Source: Microbotryum silenes-acaulis (taxonomy: Eukaryota; Basidiomycota; Microbotryomycetes; Microbotryales; Microbotryaceae). Taken from it: a stretch of 64,000 bases of DNA. Location of the stretch: assembly GCA_003665825.1 (NCBI GenBank), contig QPFY01000001.1, forward strand, positions 675,001 to 739,000, given 5' to 3'. Under the pieces are notes generated by a model, which saw only the letters and a program-made list of their open reading frames with translations, was not told the DNA's origin and did no database searches. Position numbers and translations under genes: made by a program. Below are positions 48,298 to 59,733 of this stretch, piece by piece (the first letter of the stretch is position 1; every line of letters begins with the position of its first letter).

Positions 48298-48401
48298 AGG
48301 AACCGCCCCCACCTCCGCCTCTGGCTCTCCTGCTCCCTCCCTCACCAGCCATCGAACCTCACCTCGACGCGCCGGCTACTCATTCGACAAATCGATCAAT
48401 A

Positions 48402-50530
48402 ATGCACTTGCTCTGTCTTCCGCCCGAGATCCTGCTCGAAATCGTGGGCCAGTTCGACTCGGTGTTGACGCTGCTTGCGTTTGCGAACCTTTGTCGATCG
48501 ACCTACTCGTTCATGCACGAGGCTTCGAAACAGATCTACCGCCAACTGTGCTTCAAGATTGGCTATACGGATGTCACCAGCTACGGCGCATCGAGCGCGA
48601 TCGACACGCAATGGCGAGGCGCGTGACCCCGGACTCGAATCGCGCGAAGCGCTCGGGAGGCAGAACAGTCGACGAAAGCCCATTTACCTTGACTGCGTGA
48701 GACGGTGGGAGCGGTTCGGCAGGATTTACACTGGGCCAAAAAGGAGTGCACCCGGGGAGTGTTGTCTACTGACACGCGCGAAACGTGCCTTTGCCGCTTC
48801 AGCCAAGATGCGATTCTTTCTCGATCGCTCCTGGCGGCTGGGCGAACTCATGCTCACCTCGACGAAGATCGAAAATGGTGGACCACCCGGCGGCATTCAT
48901 CGCTTCAAAGTCGACCCGGATTCGGGAATCTACTTGACCACTGGTGTGGATTGTAGGAGTCTCCTCTTACTCATGGGGAATATCGTCTTTCCAGCATTGA
49001 TCGCCGCAATCTTCACCTTGATGCAGCGGGCATCGGCGCATTTCGCGACAACGGGGTCGCCGAATGGCTCTGCAGTGAACCCACTCCGATGTACGCTCAC
49101 ATCGAATTCAGGTACGTTTCCTTCTCGTTTCAAGTACGTCTGGAACTGTGCTTATAGCATCCCCCGTCCTCGCGACTTGACTGTTTGTGGGATAGCCAAG
49201 GATACATCGGGTGCATGGCGGGCGAACAGCACATCATCTGGCGACGCAGCGACATCTCGACACCCAAAGCCCCCATTTCTCAAGCCCGCGCGAAGTTCCT
49301 CGAATCTCGTTCAATTAGGATCGGGGGACCCAGTGGTCGCGAGTTTCGACCGTTCGCCGAGATTGCGGCGCCAGGCTCTTTGAACGCCACCAAGATGCGT
49401 GACCCCTATTTTATCGGCTCGTCTAATCAACGCCGTGCGCTCTATCGTTTCGATTACCATCGTGGCACAATGTCCACCTTGGACCTCTCGCGTCTTTGGC
49501 AAACCACGGGCGAGAACGCTTTGGCGGACAGTACGATCACTTACGTCGAGATCCTTGATCGAGATCATGTCGTTGTCGCGGGCAGGAAGTCCATTTCGAT
49601 TTGGCACCCGGACCGTGGCTGTGTCGCTCTGTTCCCCCCAGCCGCACCCGCTTCACGCGTCACCATTCCTCGCGCGCACTACCGATCTAACGCCAAGGCG
49701 CCCACTTGGACCGCGGTTCATCACGATCTCCTCGGACACGGTCATCTGATCGCAACCAGCATGGGAGAACGAGGTGTGACAGAGTCCGGGAAATTAATCT
49801 GGATCCCCAAATGGAAGACGCTCATCAACGGCAGCCCTAGTGAAGTGGAAGATACCACAGTAGTGCTGACCACGGTATGCAAAAACTCGCAATTGGTTCA
49901 TTTGACCAGCGAGCTGACGAGAAGTCTACGTCTCCTTCCTAGAACGCCGCGATCATCCAGTTGTCGGTGGAGAACGAAAGGGCCTTGTTCGTCACCCAAG
50001 ACTTCTCAACCAACATTTGTGCGCTCTGGCTGCTTCACCTTCGTCCGTTTACGTCGATTGAAGACTTCAAAGAAACCCTCCTGTGCTGGTCAGTCCGGTT
50101 CCCTCTCGACTCTGCCCTCCACTTAGAGATCCTGACAGCATGGTACGCCCGCCGCTAGATGTGTCTGCTGTTCCCCCTGCCGTATGCGAAGCCCCCCGCC
50201 CGTATCGAGATGACGATCGATGAGATCATGTTCCCGTGCTGCTCCGAGTTCATGCCCCCTCCGGGTAGAGAGGCGAGGGAGGACGACTTGTCGAGCTGGT
50301 ATCAACGCGTTTTGAACCTCGCCAGAGGACTCAAACCTGTCGACATGAGGTGGGAGACGCTGTGGAAGGACTCTGGCAAACCCAACCCCGCCTCAGGATC
50401 TCCATCAAACGACCGGGAAGCGCTGCGAGAGGTCGAGAAGCAATGGGCGTGCATCTTGGCGGAGGCGGATGGCACAATGGACAGCATGTGTTCACTTTCG
50501 TTCGGGACAAATTTTTGGGCGCTGTGCTAG
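48402..50530 (+). CDS. F-box protein of unknown target
   Basis: F-box proteins recruit substrates to SCF ubiquitin ligases. The first exon has the F-box: LLCLPPEILLEIVGQFDSVL, then LLAFANLCRSTYSFM. Downstream exons hold blocks resembling beta-propeller strands, for example IWRRSDISTPKAP, YFIGSSNQRRALYRFDYH, VEILDRDHVVVAGRKSISIWHP, and LIATSMGERGVTESGKLIWIPKW. The C-terminal block (MTIDEIMFPCCSEFMPP, WYQRVLNLARG) ends at a TAG at 50528. The joins near 48610-48720 and around 50090-50160 are not clear to me, so the exact protein is uncertain and a defect is not excluded. It diverges from the FAH-family gene. Confidence 0.55.
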
Positions 50531-50694
50531 TAAAGACCTCTCCCTGGAGATCCGCTACAATGTGTTATATTTATCTTCTTGGTGCCTAAAATAATATTTG
50601 TTATTATCTGCTGGACTTCTTTCGTTCGTGTTCTTCTCCTACCCATACCTTACACGAGCACGCACGATACAGTCAAGAAACTTTGACCGTTCAG

Positions 50695-52419
50695 TCACGA
50701 GCTCTGGGCCCGGCCAATCTTGGCCTTCTTCTCACGCTCTTCACGTCCCGCAATCTCTTCGGCCTCTCGCTGCGCTTCCTTCTCCTCCCTTTCCCTCTTC
50801 TCTTCCGCTTCCTTGGCTTCTTTCTCTTCCTTCTCCTGTGAGAGAGAGATCACCCCCAACGTAGATGGTTCAGTGTCGGCCTCTCAGTGCCTTCGTCGAG
50901 AATGGCGATCCCTAACCCACCTTGTCAATCTTGGAAAATTTCACATAAGCCGTGTCCGTCTTCTCAGCTCGGAACTCTCCTAAGTCAACGGAATTTCTGA
51001 GACAAAGCATGAGCCCAACCACTCGTCAGTACCATGCTGAAATGAGTTCAAGCATCGTAAGCGCGCAAGATACCCTTTGGGAGTGTTCAAAGGTTGGCTC
51101 CTCAACTTTGCGATCTCGCCTCGAGTCTTGAGTGTTTGAACGTCGGGGGCAAAGTAGGATTCCCCTGCAAGGGTGAGCAGGATCGAACTGCCGACGACGG
51201 CCGTCAACCAAAATCGGTACTGCGCAGCGTGATTCCATTGGGTCAGTGAAGATTAATCATCCGCTGATCGGAGCGCTTGTCTGTCAGGGACTCGGCTCTC
51301 CAGGTGTGAAGCAGATTTCCCATCACTCACAGTGGAATACCACCTAGGTGTCCACCCCCAAGTCGTGGCCCGTTGATCAAGCAACCAAGTACCGAAGAAT
51401 CCGGCCCATTGAGTGATCAGAGCCATTTGAGGCCCAAGGACCGGGAGGAGCAACATCGATCCCCATCCGACGATCACAGGTCCGATACCGGCGATGTAGC
51501 GCGTGTTGCCGACCACACCCCCAAATTTAGCGAATTCGAGGCCCTGCGCAATGTAAGGGTTGGATTCGGTGGTCAGACATTGTGCTCTCGGTCTTTGCCC
51601 AGTGCGGGGAAGTCAGTTTGAATGTCGACCCTTACCCAATGAATTGCACCGATGAACGACAAGATGACGGCACCGTAGCTGATTTGGAGATGCTGGACCG
51701 AGCTGAGCAGCTCCATCGCCAGCTCGGCTTCGACGCCGGAGGCGTCTACCTCACACGCCTGAGCGGCTGATCGGGCGAGGTAGACCGTCGCCAATGAAGT
51801 GCCGGCATCTGTTTGAAACAAACAAGTGTCATTGACTTGAAACTGGGGTTTCTTGCACCGACTTTCGGACGACTGACATGGCAAGAGACCGGCTCCACCC
51901 CACACGAGGGCATCACGAGGGACTTTCTGGATAACCCCGGCAATACTTTGCTGTAGGCAGCATTTGCCAGATGATCAAGCATTGAGCTTTCTCTACTTTA
52001 GACCCATTTTAAACACACTCGACGACGACCTCTTGATCAGTACTCACCATATCACCCTTGACGCTGTCCATTGCGCCAGCCTTTAGGTTCTCCTCCGCAT
52101 TGCCGATCTGGCCGACCGAGGCATTCGCACCAGCCATAGCACCTCCAATGACGTGCCCCAACTTCTTCGCTTCGTCCTTGGCATTATCACCTAGCTCTTT
52201 GAGCGTCTTGGACCCAGGTTGTTGCGACACGGAACCGGTTTCTTCGGCGCGGGAAGAGGGGTAGAACGACCTGACGCTCGAAGTGCTGAAGGAGCTTCGC
52301 GACGTCACTGCTGCTGCTGCGCCTATGTGGGGGAACGCCGAACCGGTTCGATTGAGCTGTCGAAGCAACACCTGATGGAGTAGAGCCGTGCGGGACGGCA
52401 GCAAACGGAGAGACGACAT
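50695..52419 (-). CDS. DUF3429/TMEM69-like mitochondrial membrane protein
   Basis: The N terminus is an Arg/Ser-rich mitochondrial presequence (MSSLRLLPSRTALLHQ). After a charged region and an intron at 52048/52047 (gtgagt; next exon begins QSIAGV), the membrane domain begins: VPRDALVWGGAGLLPYAGTS, QISYGAVILSFIGAIHWG, GVVGNTRYIAGIGPVIVGWG, ALITQWAGFFGTWLLDQRAT, and YRFWLTAVVGSSILLTLAG. These are the helices of DUF3429. The tail is charged (EKEEKEAKEAEEKRERE). The function of the family is not settled; inner-membrane location is likely. It has several short introns. Confidence 0.8.
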
Positions 52420-52903
52420 GCTTGAGGGGCGAGGATGATTACGACTCTTTGTAGGTACGGTGGGTGGGGAAGAAGATAAGGCTCGAAAGAACGCTAGGGC
52501 GTTATGGCTGCCAATTCGGAAGCCCGCCCAATGGTGAAGGCCGTTTGGTCAGCGAGCAAGCGCCGCCATGACGTCGCGCAAGCGCCGATTCCGATCGCAG
52601 CTTCCCCACCTCCGAGTGCTCGGATCGAGATGGGATGGTTTCCCTGGGCAGAGATTACCGCCTGTATCAGAGGAAACCGGACTGAAGATCGTCTCTCGCG
52701 GCTGGCCTCCAGTAACGTCAGAGCAGGGCCTAAGCGAATCTTCAAGTCGCACAGGTTCTGTGAAGCCGGAGGCCAATCGATCGTTGCGCGTCAGGACGAA
52801 ATCCAGCCCCTGTGTTGAATCTCGGCGAAAAACAGATGTGGAAACCGACTTTTACACCCATTTTCATGTTTCCAAGCCGACCTCCTTGCCCAATTCCCGC
52901 AAC

Positions 52904-54662
52904 TCAAGCCTTGCCAATACAAAAAGTCCACCCATTCTTCTTCCAATACCCGTCCTCCTCCCACCCATCCAACCTTGGCCACCCACCACTCCACCTGTTC
53001 CTCACTGGTTCCCACTCCACCTTGACCATTTCCCTTCCCAACCCCATCTCCTTTCCAAAAATCGCATTCAGATCGTCTGTTGATTCTTCCTCCGTCTGAG
53101 CGGTGAAGAGGATTGGGGTCCCGGCTTGGAATAGGCTCTGGAGTGCGGGTTTGTGGTAATCTGGTGAGGTAGGATCGAGGAGGGATTGGGAGAGGGTTGA
53201 ATTGAGAGAAATAGCTAAAGTGGGGATCGACTCGTTCAGAGCGGGCCAAGACCCTTGGTGGTGGGTGATGGAACGCGTTCGACCGCTTTTCGTACATGCT
53301 GGGCAGAGGGGCAAGGGCACTGTTCGAGGTTTGGGAGGAGCAGCTCCACGGGGTGGTGAGAGAGAATGGGCGACCAGTTCAAGATGGTGAAGCGAGGGGA
53401 GAATATGCTGTAGTTCTTCAAAAGCGGGTAGGATGGAAGAAAGGGTTTGGTGCGTCTCCTCGAGAAAGATGAGCCTTAGCGACGAAGCCGAGTCGATCGT
53501 TGAGGTGGGGAAGAGACGACGCAGGGAGGCCAATATGGTGAACACGGGAGATAGAGCTTCGACGAAGACGCCGTACACTTCTGCTTGGGTCGATCGGGGT
53601 GGTGGCTCGACGGTCGAGAGATACTCGGGCCAGTTGGCTGGCAAGGCTGCTGGTTTGTTGAGGATTCGGGTCGGGACCCAGAGCGAAGGTGGGCTGCCTT
53701 CCCCTCCGACAGCGATGGCATGTCGGAGGTAGAATTCATCGATTTCGTTGGAAAGCTGGAACGTCTCGCACTGTGCATATATGAAGGCGATCCTGTCAAT
53801 GTGGGGGTTGGGCTCGACAGAATCCGCCGTGGCAGAGACTGACCTGGGTTTTCCCGTCGTCACCCTTGATTTGGAGATGTTCTTCTTTGGTCTCCTTCTC
53901 GTGCCATTCAGAGCACCAAGGCATGATCCGACACTTGGGGCACACCCGCCAGCTATCACCTTCATGCTCAAAGTCCCTGCCTTCGACATCGGCTTCTCGA
54001 TCCCCTATGCGAGAGAGAAGCGGGGGTTTCAGGACATGAGCTCGGACCTCAGCCAGTGACGAAGAAACAAGTCTCCCGGCTGACAGCATACAGCACATCG
54101 CGGCTCCCTCCATAGTAGTTTCGACTCGAGCATCGTCGGCTGACGTTTGAGTGCAGCGGCCATCAACTCGTCCTCCAGAGCAAATTGAGCCCGGTGGGTC
54201 TGTCGTCGATCCGAAATGGAACTGTGGCAAACGGGGAACGATAAACACCAGATGACTCAAGCACAAGTCATCGGAATACGAGATGAATTCTCTTCAAACA
54301 GACTGACGAGAGTTGATACATGGGTGGTAGTGTAGCCTGGGGTCGCTTGCGCATCGCACCGAATGCCCGACAGAACGACTTGTGGTCAGGCCACTCCTTG
54401 ACGGAGCATTCCTTGGAACAGAATCTACAGTCAAGCAGTGGTGCATGGGTCAGCTTACTACCATGGGGCTGCCTGCGGCATGCTAGCCATGACCAGCCGT
54501 GTATGTCGGCTTGGTTATCTGAGGGGTGGAGTGCTGTCGAACTTACTTTACTCGTTTGCAGCCCGAGCAGCGCGACAGAGGGGAGGTATTGGGAGGGGCT
54601 TGGTAGCAACCCAAGCATGCTGTAGCAGCGAATGCCACGTTGGGTACCGGTGCAAGATCCAT
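52904..54662 (-). CDS. MYND zinc-finger protein with MSS51-like C-terminal domain
   Basis: MSS51 is a translational activator of COX1 in yeast mitochondria; related basidiomycete proteins are less studied. The start MDLAPVPNVAFAATACLGC is followed by RCSGCKRV. Across a gtaagt intron comes KFCSKECSVKEWPDHKSFC, which together form a MYND finger. A second Cys/His block lies further on (WRVCPKCRIMPWCSEWHEK). The C-terminal part has SLWVPTRILNKPAALPANWPEYL and FEELQHILPSLHHLELVAH, like the MSS51_C domain. A phase-consistent intron (gtcagt to gacag) precedes the last exon. Not every residue of the second zinc block is standard, and no clear targeting peptide is seen, so a mitochondrial role is not proven. 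Confidence 0.7.
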
Positions 54663-54745
54663 CGCTTGTTTGCACGTGAAATGGAGCCGAAGAGGTCAAA
54701 AGTGGGGGTTGGTTCGACCATTTCGATTTCCGCGATCGATGGCTG

Positions 54746-54795
54746 GTCCAAATCTGTCCAAATCTGTCCAAATTTGCCCAAATTTACCCAAATAT
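54746..54795. promoter_or_regulatory. Five tandem 10-bp ccaaat repeats in a divergent promoter
   Basis: Five units of form (g/a)(t/c)ccaaat(c/t)t follow one another with an exact 10-base period. They sit in the 224-base gap between the MYND/MSS51-like and MCP1 start codons. Confidence 0.8.
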
Positions 54796-54886
54796 CGTCG
54801 CGGTTACCCCCCACCGTGTTGTCGTTCACCCCCACACCGTACGCTTCCGCACTTCGCTTACCCCTGCGTGACCGTGACCGTCCACC

Positions 54887-55954
54887 ATGGCGCGTCAAAG
54901 GAACGACAACAAACTCGCCTTGCTGCAAAGCTCAGTCCGCACGCTGCAACTCGTGCAACGCGTCTCGGCCGGCATCTTCTCGACGTTCCTGATCGTCCAC
55001 CTCTCCGCCCCCTTGATCGCGGCCATCACCATCACGGGCGATGCCGAACAGCAAGCCTCGGGCTTCATGCTCGTCGGACGCGAGTGGTACCAGGGAGGAG
55101 GATACAAGAAGGAAGGCGTCATTGTCTGGTCCAGCGCGACCGTACACCTCCTCTCAGGCGTAGCTGCTAGGGCGGCCAAGAATGCCGAGAGGAAGGAGAG
55201 GAGAAAGAAGAGGAAGGCCGAGGTCAAACTGGCTGCACAAAGATACCAAGGTGAGCAGGTTCAAGCCAATATTGACGCGCACTTACTCAGCCGTTGCTAT
55301 CTTTGATTTGGAATCACAGCCCTCGGCGTGGACAGCCACGTTCCGACGATTGCTTCATCCTCGGCAACCACGACAGACGACTTTGACCCTGATCGGCTGG
55401 ATGACGACGAAGACGTCGAAGTCGACGTGTCTACAACCGGAAAGAAGCGAGCTGAGACGGCTGCGATCCCCGTATCGTCGGCTCCTCTGGCCCCTCAGCA
55501 CCTAGCAGGCTACCTGCTTATCCCGTTTGCGATTCACCACTCGATTTTGCATCGTATCCTTCCCCTCAAGCACAACCTCACTCCTTTCTTTTCTTATTCG
55601 TTCGTCGGCTACTCGTTGTCGCAATCGCCGCCACTACTTCGAGCGATCTCGGTGGTTGGCTACGTCGGAGTCGCGGGCTTAGGGGTGTACCACGCTCTGG
55701 CCGGGATCAGGGTTATGGCGGATCCGACGGCGCCGGGATCGTTGCGACCACGGTCCCGCGCACGATCTGATCCAGAAGATGGGGAAGGCTTGGCTGCGGC
55801 TCAACCGGGTAGGAGAGCTTGGCAAGTCGCATACGTCGCGATCATCACGACGGTCGGGGCCGGGGTGGCTCGGATCGCCCTGTCAACGAGTGGGGTGCCT
55901 GTATGGTTGATGGGCAAGTACGACCGAGTGCTGCGACAAGGTGCTGGCATGTAG
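54887..55954 (+). CDS. MCP1: MCP1-like mitochondrial outer-membrane protein (DUF1691)
   Basis: Mcp1 is an outer-membrane protein that rescues ERMES loss and works with Vps13 in lipid supply. The sequence has a heme-ligand-like, succinate-dehydrogenase-subunit-like helix pattern: LVQRVSAGIFSTFLIVHLSAP, HLLSGVAARAAKNAERK, an acidic insert (DPDRLDDDEDVEVDV), and QHLAGYLLIPFAIHHSILHR. Further membrane helices (SVVGYVGVAGLGVYHALAGI and AYVAIITTVGAGVARIAL) precede the stop. One intron (55249-55318 approximately) keeps the frame. Length and helix order fit MCP1. Confidence 0.82.
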
Positions 55955-56472
55955 AAATGCACTCATGCGGGTACCATAGAGGAGCTCTTTAGGTATTACC
56001 GAGAAACTCACTACATGATCGCATCGATTTCGGATCTGCGGGTAGCCGCGGCCGTCGCCGAAAAGCGGAAAGATTCTGACTTTCGGGGTGAGCGATATTC
56101 ATCGGGCGTCGTACCACATGTTTCCGTGGTGCGCTTGATCGAGAGACATCACCACTTGAAATGTCGATCTTCATGCGCTGTCGGCCCCTCAGGCGAGTGC
56201 ACTGCCTCTGTTCGCGGCTTGATAGATACACGGCGCTTGTGGGCCCGATCACGGTTCGGATTGGCCAAACGGGTTAGCCCGCTCCAATCCGGGCCGTCGC
56301 AGCCGAGTCAACGGCTGTCCTCGCCTGTCAACGTTCGTTCGGACTAGTTCGGACTTAGCCCTCCGTCCTCGTGGTGTCGCTCCTCTTCTGCCGTGCACTT
56401 GTTTCATCGCTTGCCACCCACCCTCACTTGCGGCCACACTCCATCACACGCCTTACCCGTCGATTCACAACG

Positions 56473-58763
56473 ATGGTCAGAGAAGTAAGTCCATGACCTC
56501 CTTCAGTGAGAGCACCACCTCTTCGGCCTTGGACCGGCCTTCGCCGGCTTGCCTTCTGGGTGGAGCCTCGGCAATCCGTCGTGGGCGTACACGTGCACAC
56601 CACCAGCCCACATTTTGAGAACCACTGATGAAGCAGTACGAGGATCACCCGAGGCTGACACACGTTGCTCACCACCCGATGGGTTCGAACAGACCAAGCT
56701 ATCGTTGACGCTCGACGAGGCCCTCGCTCACCTCACCACCTCCGAAGCCGTCGCCCCTTCCACGTCAACGTCCTCGACCGCGATCAAAGGCAACTGTCTC
56801 CCCATATCGGCCAGGCTACCTGCTGACACCCTCACCCCCGTCATCGCGTACCTGCGGCTCACCAATGGCGCTAGGTCCGGTGAGAGCTTCCTGATGGAGT
56901 CGGTCGTCAGGGGTGAGACCGGTGGTCGTTGGAGTTATGTCGGTGCGAGTGAGTAATCCTTGTTTCGCGGTCGGTCCGAGATAAGCCATATCGAGTTCTT
57001 GTATCTGAACGATGCTTGCTCCCCACCCCTCCCCACCACCAGACCCCAAAAAGGTGCTTCGTACAGGAGCCAACTTTGAGTTGCAGGGTGATCCCCTCAA
57101 GCACCTCGAGAAGGATCTCGCGGACTACTCATTCATTAACGTTCCCGGTGCACCTCCATTGACGGGTCAGTATCCTACGTTGCTCTGCCCCTCCGTTCCC
57201 CAAATGGGCGCTTGCTTGGACGAGGCCCGTGCTCGCCGAAAAACAGCTCCCAGGCTGACCGAACTCTCCACCTCCGTCCGCACTAGGTGGGATGTTTGGC
57301 TACGTCTCGTACGACTGCATCCACTACTTTGAACCCAAGACCGCTCGCGAGCTGTCGGACCCGCTCGGCATCCCCGAATCCGTCTTCCTTCTCGCCGACA
57401 CGCTGATCGCGTTCGATCACCTCTTCCAACACGTCTACATCGTTTCCCACGTCTACGTGCCCCCTTCCACGCCTTCCAAACAGGTCGAGAACACGATCAA
57501 GACCTCGTATGCGAAAGCCAAGAACCAGATCGAGGACATTGTCGCGCTCGTCTTTGCCAACGACTCGCCTTTGCCCATGCCCGCTCAACCCAAGATCATG
57601 ATCCCGGCCAAGGAAGCCGTTAGCAATGTCGGCAAGGCTGGCTACGAAGGCTTCGTCACGAGTCTCAAGACCAACATCGTCCAAGGTGACATCATCCAGG
57701 CCGTGCCGAGTCAGAGATTACGTCGCGAGACCGATCTGCACCCCTTCAACGTTTACAGGTCCGTCTTGCGAATGTGGTTCATGTTCAAGGAGGAAAAAGC
57801 TGACATTCGGGTCGAATCCCTCCACGTCGAACAGGCATCTCCGAGGTTTGAATCCTTCCCCGTACATGTTCTACGTCGACTGCGGTAACGAGCTGTGCCT
57901 TGTCGGTGCCAGTCCCGAGTGCCTCTGTAAGGTCGAAAAGAACGTTGTCACGAACCACGCCATCGCCGGGACCGTGCGACGTGGCAAGAGTGCAGAGGGT
58001 GGGTAGCATTTTAAAGTGGTCAATCCAGTTGGCGCCATGACTGATCGCTTGACGATGACAATTCGCAGAGGACGAGATCTTGGCCGCCGAGCTGCAGGGC
58101 TCGCTCAAGGACCGGGCCGAACACGTTATGCTCGTCGACCTCGCTCGCAACGACGTCAACCGCGTGTGCCGACCCGAGACGGTCAAGGTCGACAGTTTAA
58201 TGCAGGTCGAAAAGTTCTCCCATGTCATGCATCTCACCAGTCAGGTCTCGGGCAAGCTGCGAGACGGGCTGACTCGGTACGTTGCTTCATTCTGCTCGGG
58301 TGTCTTTATCGATGCACACTCGCTGACATCGAGCTCCGCGCGCCCATCGTCTAGATTTGACGCCTTCCGTTCCATCTTCCCTGCCGGTACCGTTTCTGGT
58401 GCGCCCAAGATCCGTGCGATCCAACTCGTCGGTGAACTCGAACAAGAACGAAGAGGCGTGTACGCCGGTGCGGTTGGCCACTTTGATTTTGCGAGCGATT
58501 CAATGGACACGTGCATTGCGATTCGCACGATGACCTTCTTCAAAGGTGTCGCTTACCTCCAAGCTGGGGGAGGTATCGTCTTTGATTCGGTCGAGGAGGA
58601 CGAGTACGTCGAGACTATCAACAAGCTTGCTTCTAACGTCAAGTGCTTGAGCGAAGCTGAGGGTGAGTAAAATGTTTGCGACGGTGACGCATCTGGAAAA
58701 GTACTGACGTGTAGGCCTAAATATATGCTCACAGCTTATCATGCATCGTTGCAAGAGGAGTAG
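56473..58763 (+). CDS. TRP2: Anthranilate synthase component I
   Basis: Converts chorismate and glutamine to anthranilate in tryptophan synthesis, with TRP3. Signatures: [56 protein letters not shown] (across a splice), [59 protein letters not shown], and [12 protein letters not shown]. Introns are short; the last (gtgagt to cacag) leads to a final exon YHASLQEE. The first exon, MVRE before a gtaagt, is plausible, but its junction to the second exon is not certain because the phase does not fit the nearest acceptors. Regulation by tryptophan feedback is expected from the family, not read from sequence. Confidence 0.9.
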
Positions 58764-59016
58764 AGAGGTGGATGGCTGAGCGTCGTTTCATGTCTATGGA
58801 GGGATTGTGCCAGGGGTTCATGCGTTTTGCAATTTGGAGTTTTAGAAATGGATACGATCGTTGCTTTCTCTTTGCAACTACAGGTTTGCAATTACATCTG
58901 TCAAGAAGAAAAACGTGTGCTCTATGTACTGCCAAAACTGAAAGAGGTTGTGACTATGCATACAAAAAACCTTGCATGGTAGAGCTGGCCCGTAAGCCTG
59001 CTGCGCCTCCACCCCC

Positions 59017-59733
59017 TTACGCTTGAGTGACCATGCAAACGATAATGACGATTGCGAGCGATCCTACAATACTCGTTCCCAGAAGGCACCAAGCGCACCT
59101 CTTGGCCCACAACAATTCTTCCTCACGAAACGAGCGCATGCATTCGCGCACCGAGTTGACTCCCGCCGAACCATCTTGAACGACTCCTTGGACCCCTGCG
59201 CCTCTGGCACCGAAGTTGCTTTCGATCGACGTCAGCCATTTCTTCTCTGGGTTCTCGGGTCGCCAGATATGCACCATTCCGAACGCCCAGGCGATGAAGG
59301 GGGGTACGAGACCGAAGTAGAAGAGACGCTCGGCTCGAGTTCGAGGCGTTTCGCTGTAAGTCGGTGGGGGAGCTTGCTGGTCTTTTGAAGACTCGACGAG
59401 GGTGAGGGTGTGGTCTTGGGAATCGAGGGAGTCGCATGTTGGGTAAGGTGGGTGGAATCTAATAGGGTACACGGGGGATCGTGGTTCGTATTTGGGGAGA
59501 CGTGTCATCGTTGCGGCGGATGTAGCCCCGAAAGACGTGTTGGGGTCGACATCGTCGGTCACGTGAGCAGGCTCAACGGCGTGGCCGCACGGGTTCGACG
59601 AGATCGTCGCTGATTGAACGGGGAGACTCTCTTGCATCCCGCTTCCGCCGGGTGTTGCGTTCGTCGTGGTGGTAGAGGTTTGGATCGTCACTTGCACTGA
59701 AGAGGCCGAGTTTCGCTTTTGGAGGTACGTCAT
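59017..59733 (-). CDS. Small two-helix membrane protein with a PY motif
   Basis: Intronless, 238 residues, not recognised. The N-terminal 140 residues are Ser/Thr/Pro-rich and polar. They include APPPTYSE, a PPxY motif of the type bound by WW domains of Rsp5/Nedd4 ubiquitin ligases. Two membrane helices follow: RLFYFGLVPPFIAWAFGMV and CLLGTSIVGSLAIVIIV close to the C terminus, separated by a charged loop. Such two-helix proteins with PPxY tails are often Rsp5 adaptors or cargo in yeast, which is only a suggestion here. Confidence 0.65.
   Translation of the reverse strand: MTYLQKRNSASSVQVTIQTSTTTTNATPGGSGMQESLPVQSATISSNPCGHAVEPAHVTDDVDPNTSFGATSAATMTRLPKYEPRSPVYPIRFHPPYPTCDSLDSQDHTLTLVESSKDQQAPPPTYSETPRTRAERLFYFGLVPPFIAWAFGMVHIWRPENPEKKWLTSIESNFGARGAGVQGVVQDGSAGVNSVRECMRSFREEELLWAKRCAWCLLGTSIVGSLAIVIIVCMVTQA

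Noticed and set aside
54699..54848. A coding exon reading through the ccaaat repeat
   Set aside because: The frame is repetitive, lies between two divergent start codons and lacks splice signals; a promoter repeat is more likely.
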